DNA of 7,951 nucleotides from Lautropia sp. (GTDB taxonomy: Bacteria > Pseudomonadota > Gammaproteobacteria > Burkholderiales > Burkholderiaceae_E): contig JACCRJ010000719.1 of the NCBI GenBank assembly GCA_013813615.1, positions 1-7,951 on the forward strand, written 5' to 3'. Shown in pieces: positions 6,759 through 7,951 of the stretch. Within the stretch, counting starts at the first letter, position 1, and each line of letters opens with the position of its first letter. The notes beneath the pieces were generated by a model. That model saw only the letters and a program-made list of their open reading frames with translations. It had not been told where the DNA came from and searched no databases. The translations under genes and the position numbers were made by a program.

Positions 6759-6830
6759 TTGTCCTCATCCATTTCGTCCACCCGGTCCAACCCGTCCGCC
6801 TCTTCCGCCTCCTCAGCCTCCCCAGCCTTG
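6759..6830 (+). other. polypyrimidine, serine-coding tract at the 5' end of the flavoenzyme gene
   Basis: The first 24 codons are almost purine-free on the + strand, made largely of TCC, TCA, TCT and GCC codons. They encode a tail with Ser at residues 2-4, 6, 7, 10, 13, 15, 16, 18, 19 and 21. Repeated TCC/GCC triplets make this an irregular low-complexity repeat that could vary in length between strains. The conserved fold starts right after it. Confidence 0.7.
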
Positions 6831-7951
6831 CTCTTCACCCCGTTGCAGTTGCGCGCCCTCACCCTGCGAAACCGCATCGTCGTCTCGCCGATGTGCCAGT
6901 ACTCCGCCGACGACGGATTTGCGCACGACTGGCACCTGGTCAATGCCGGGAAGTTCGCCCAGGGCGGCGCGGCCGTCGTCTTCCTGGAAGCCACTGCCGT
7001 GCTTTCCGACGGCCGGATCACCCATGGCGACCTCGGCCTTTGGAAGGACGAGCAGATTCCCGGTTTCGCGCGCATCGCCGCCTTCATCCGTGGGCAGGGG
7101 GCCGTACCCGCCATCCAACTGGGTCACGCCGGCCGCAAGAGCTCCATGTCGCGGCCCTGGGAGGGCAACGGCCCGCTGACGCCGGAGTTGATCGCAGCCG
7201 GCAGTATTCCGTGGTCCACCATCGCGCCGAGCGCGGAGCCCATCGGTCCGGGCTGGATGACGCCCCGTGCAATGGAGGACGGGGATCTGGAGCGAGTGCG
7301 TGCGGCCTTTGCCGCCGCTGCTCGGCGTGCCCTGACCGCGGGCTTCGACATCGTCGAGGTTCATGCGGCCCACGGCTACCTGTTGCACAGCTTCCTCTCG
7401 CCGCTGTCCAACCACCGCAGCGACGCCTACGGTGGCAGCCTGGAAGCGCGGATTCGGTTTCCACTGGAGGTTGCCCGCATCGTCCGCGATATCTGGCCGG
7501 CGGACAAGCCGGTGTTCTTCCGATGCTCGGCGGTGGACAACGATCCGGCTGGCTGGACGATCGAGGATAGCGTGTTGCTCGCGCGCCGGCTGGCTGAGCT
7601 GGGGATCGACGTTGTCGATTGCTCGTCCGGCGGGATCGCCGGCTCCGCCACCGCGGCTGCCACCGCTCCGCGTGGGCTCGGATTCCAGGTCCCGTTTGCC
7701 GAGCGGATCAAGCGCGAAGCGGGTCTCTCGACGATGGCGGTCGGCCTGATCATCGATCCGGCCCAGGCGGAGGCTGTGCTGGCAGAAGGCAAGGCGGACC
7801 TGGTGGCGATCGGCCGCGAAGCGCTCAACGATCCGAACTGGCCGGTGCATGCGGCGGCGGCGCTGGGTGCGGACAAGACCTTCTCGATGTGGCCGAAGCA
7901 GTATGGCTGGTGGCTGACGCGGCGCGAGTCGGTACTGCGGGACCTTGGGGT
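6759..7951 (+). CDS. Old Yellow Enzyme family NADH:flavin oxidoreductase, XenA/YqjM class (3' end outside window)
   Basis: This FMN-dependent ene-reductase has a TIM-barrel fold. The family reduces activated C=C bonds or nitro compounds with NAD(P)H. Counting from the TTG at 6759, the barrel begins near residue 25 with LFTPLQLRALTLRNRIVVSP. Cys46 and Tyr48 in MCQYSADDG are the residues that mark the YqjM/XenA class, with the Cys tuning FMN redox potential. Gln120 and HAGRKSS (123-129) follow. His202 and His205 in EVHAAHGYLLHSFLSP bind substrate carbonyl or nitro groups, then SNHRSDAYGGSLEAR. IGREAL with Arg353 should hold the FMN phosphate. The Cys-His spacing and RPWEG resemble Pseudomonas XenA more than YqjM. 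About 397 codons are visible and the frame is open at the last base; QYGWWLTRRESVLR looks close to the natural end. Residues 2-21 contain twelve Ser and are not part of the fold. Physiological substrate is unknown. Confidence 0.92.
   Translation, partial: MSSSISSTRSNPSASSASSASPALLFTPLQLRALTLRNRIVVSPMCQYSADDGFAHDWHLVNAGKFAQGGAAVVFLEATAVLSDGRITHGDLGLWKDEQIPGFARIAAFIRGQGAVPAIQLGHAGRKSSMSRPWEGNGPLTPELIAAGSIPWSTIAPSAEPIGPGWMTPRAMEDGDLERVRAAFAAAARRALTAGFDIVEVHAAHGYLLHSFLSPLSNHRSDAYGGSLEARIRFPLEVARIVRDIWPADKPVFFRCSAVDNDPAGWTIEDSVLLARRLAELGIDVVDCSSGGIAGSATAAATAPRGLGFQVPFAERIKREAGLSTMAVGLIIDPAQAEAVLAEGKADLVAIGREALNDPNWPVHAAAALGADKTFSMWPKQYGWWLTRRESVLRDLG

Noticed and set aside
5468..7114. 548-codon minus-strand frame over the glycosyltransferase and flavoenzyme
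   Set aside because: It overlaps the real glycosyltransferase in another frame on the same strand, runs through the divergent promoter region and into the flavoenzyme. The translation is Ala/Arg/Gly-rich low complexity.
6518..7570. 350-codon plus-strand frame starting inside the glycosyltransferase
   Set aside because: It is a frame-shifted shadow of the flavoenzyme, which reads cleanly with full active-site motifs in another frame on the same strand.

Overview
The window is GC-rich DNA (roughly two thirds G+C by eye, with strong G/C preference at third codon positions). It comes from a proteobacterium with a 14-gene-type respiratory complex I operon. The NuoL C-terminus, the nuoL-nuoM-nuoN order and the NUDIX gene directly after nuoN resemble Betaproteobacteria most, but a related gammaproteobacterial lineage is possible. 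I cannot fix the order or genus from sequence alone.

Left part (1-4474, all + strand): the 3' end of nuoL, then complete nuoM, nuoN and a NUDIX hydrolase of the ADP-ribose pyrophosphatase type. Gaps are 12, 9 or 10, and 4 bases, so this reads as the distal end of one long nuo transcript. NuoL, NuoM and NuoN are the three antiporter-like proton-pumping subunits of NADH:quinone oxidoreductase. The key membrane Glu and Lys residues are present in both complete subunits.

Right part (4475-7951): three accessory genes of different families. A TauD/TfdA-type Fe(II)/2-oxoglutarate dioxygenase (+) ends exactly where a family 9 glycosyltransferase on the other strand ends: the two stop codons abut with no bases between them. 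The glycosyltransferase start faces a short divergent intergenic region (6664-6758). From this region an Old Yellow Enzyme of the XenA/YqjM class reads rightwards and runs off the window. It has no ATG start: a TTG at 6759 with a good Shine-Dalgarno sequence is the likely start. The divergent region holds a candidate extended -10 promoter and a perfect 6-3-6 inverted repeat.

No RNA genes, CRISPR arrays, insertion sequences, attachment sites or phage genes are visible. I see no clear undescribed multi-gene system. The most useful observations are the TTG-started flavoenzyme with a serine-rich tail, the operator-like repeat in the divergent region, and the abutting convergent stops with a strong hairpin beside them. 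The very long open frames antisense to nuoM, nuoN and the glycosyltransferase/flavoenzyme region are codon-bias shadows.
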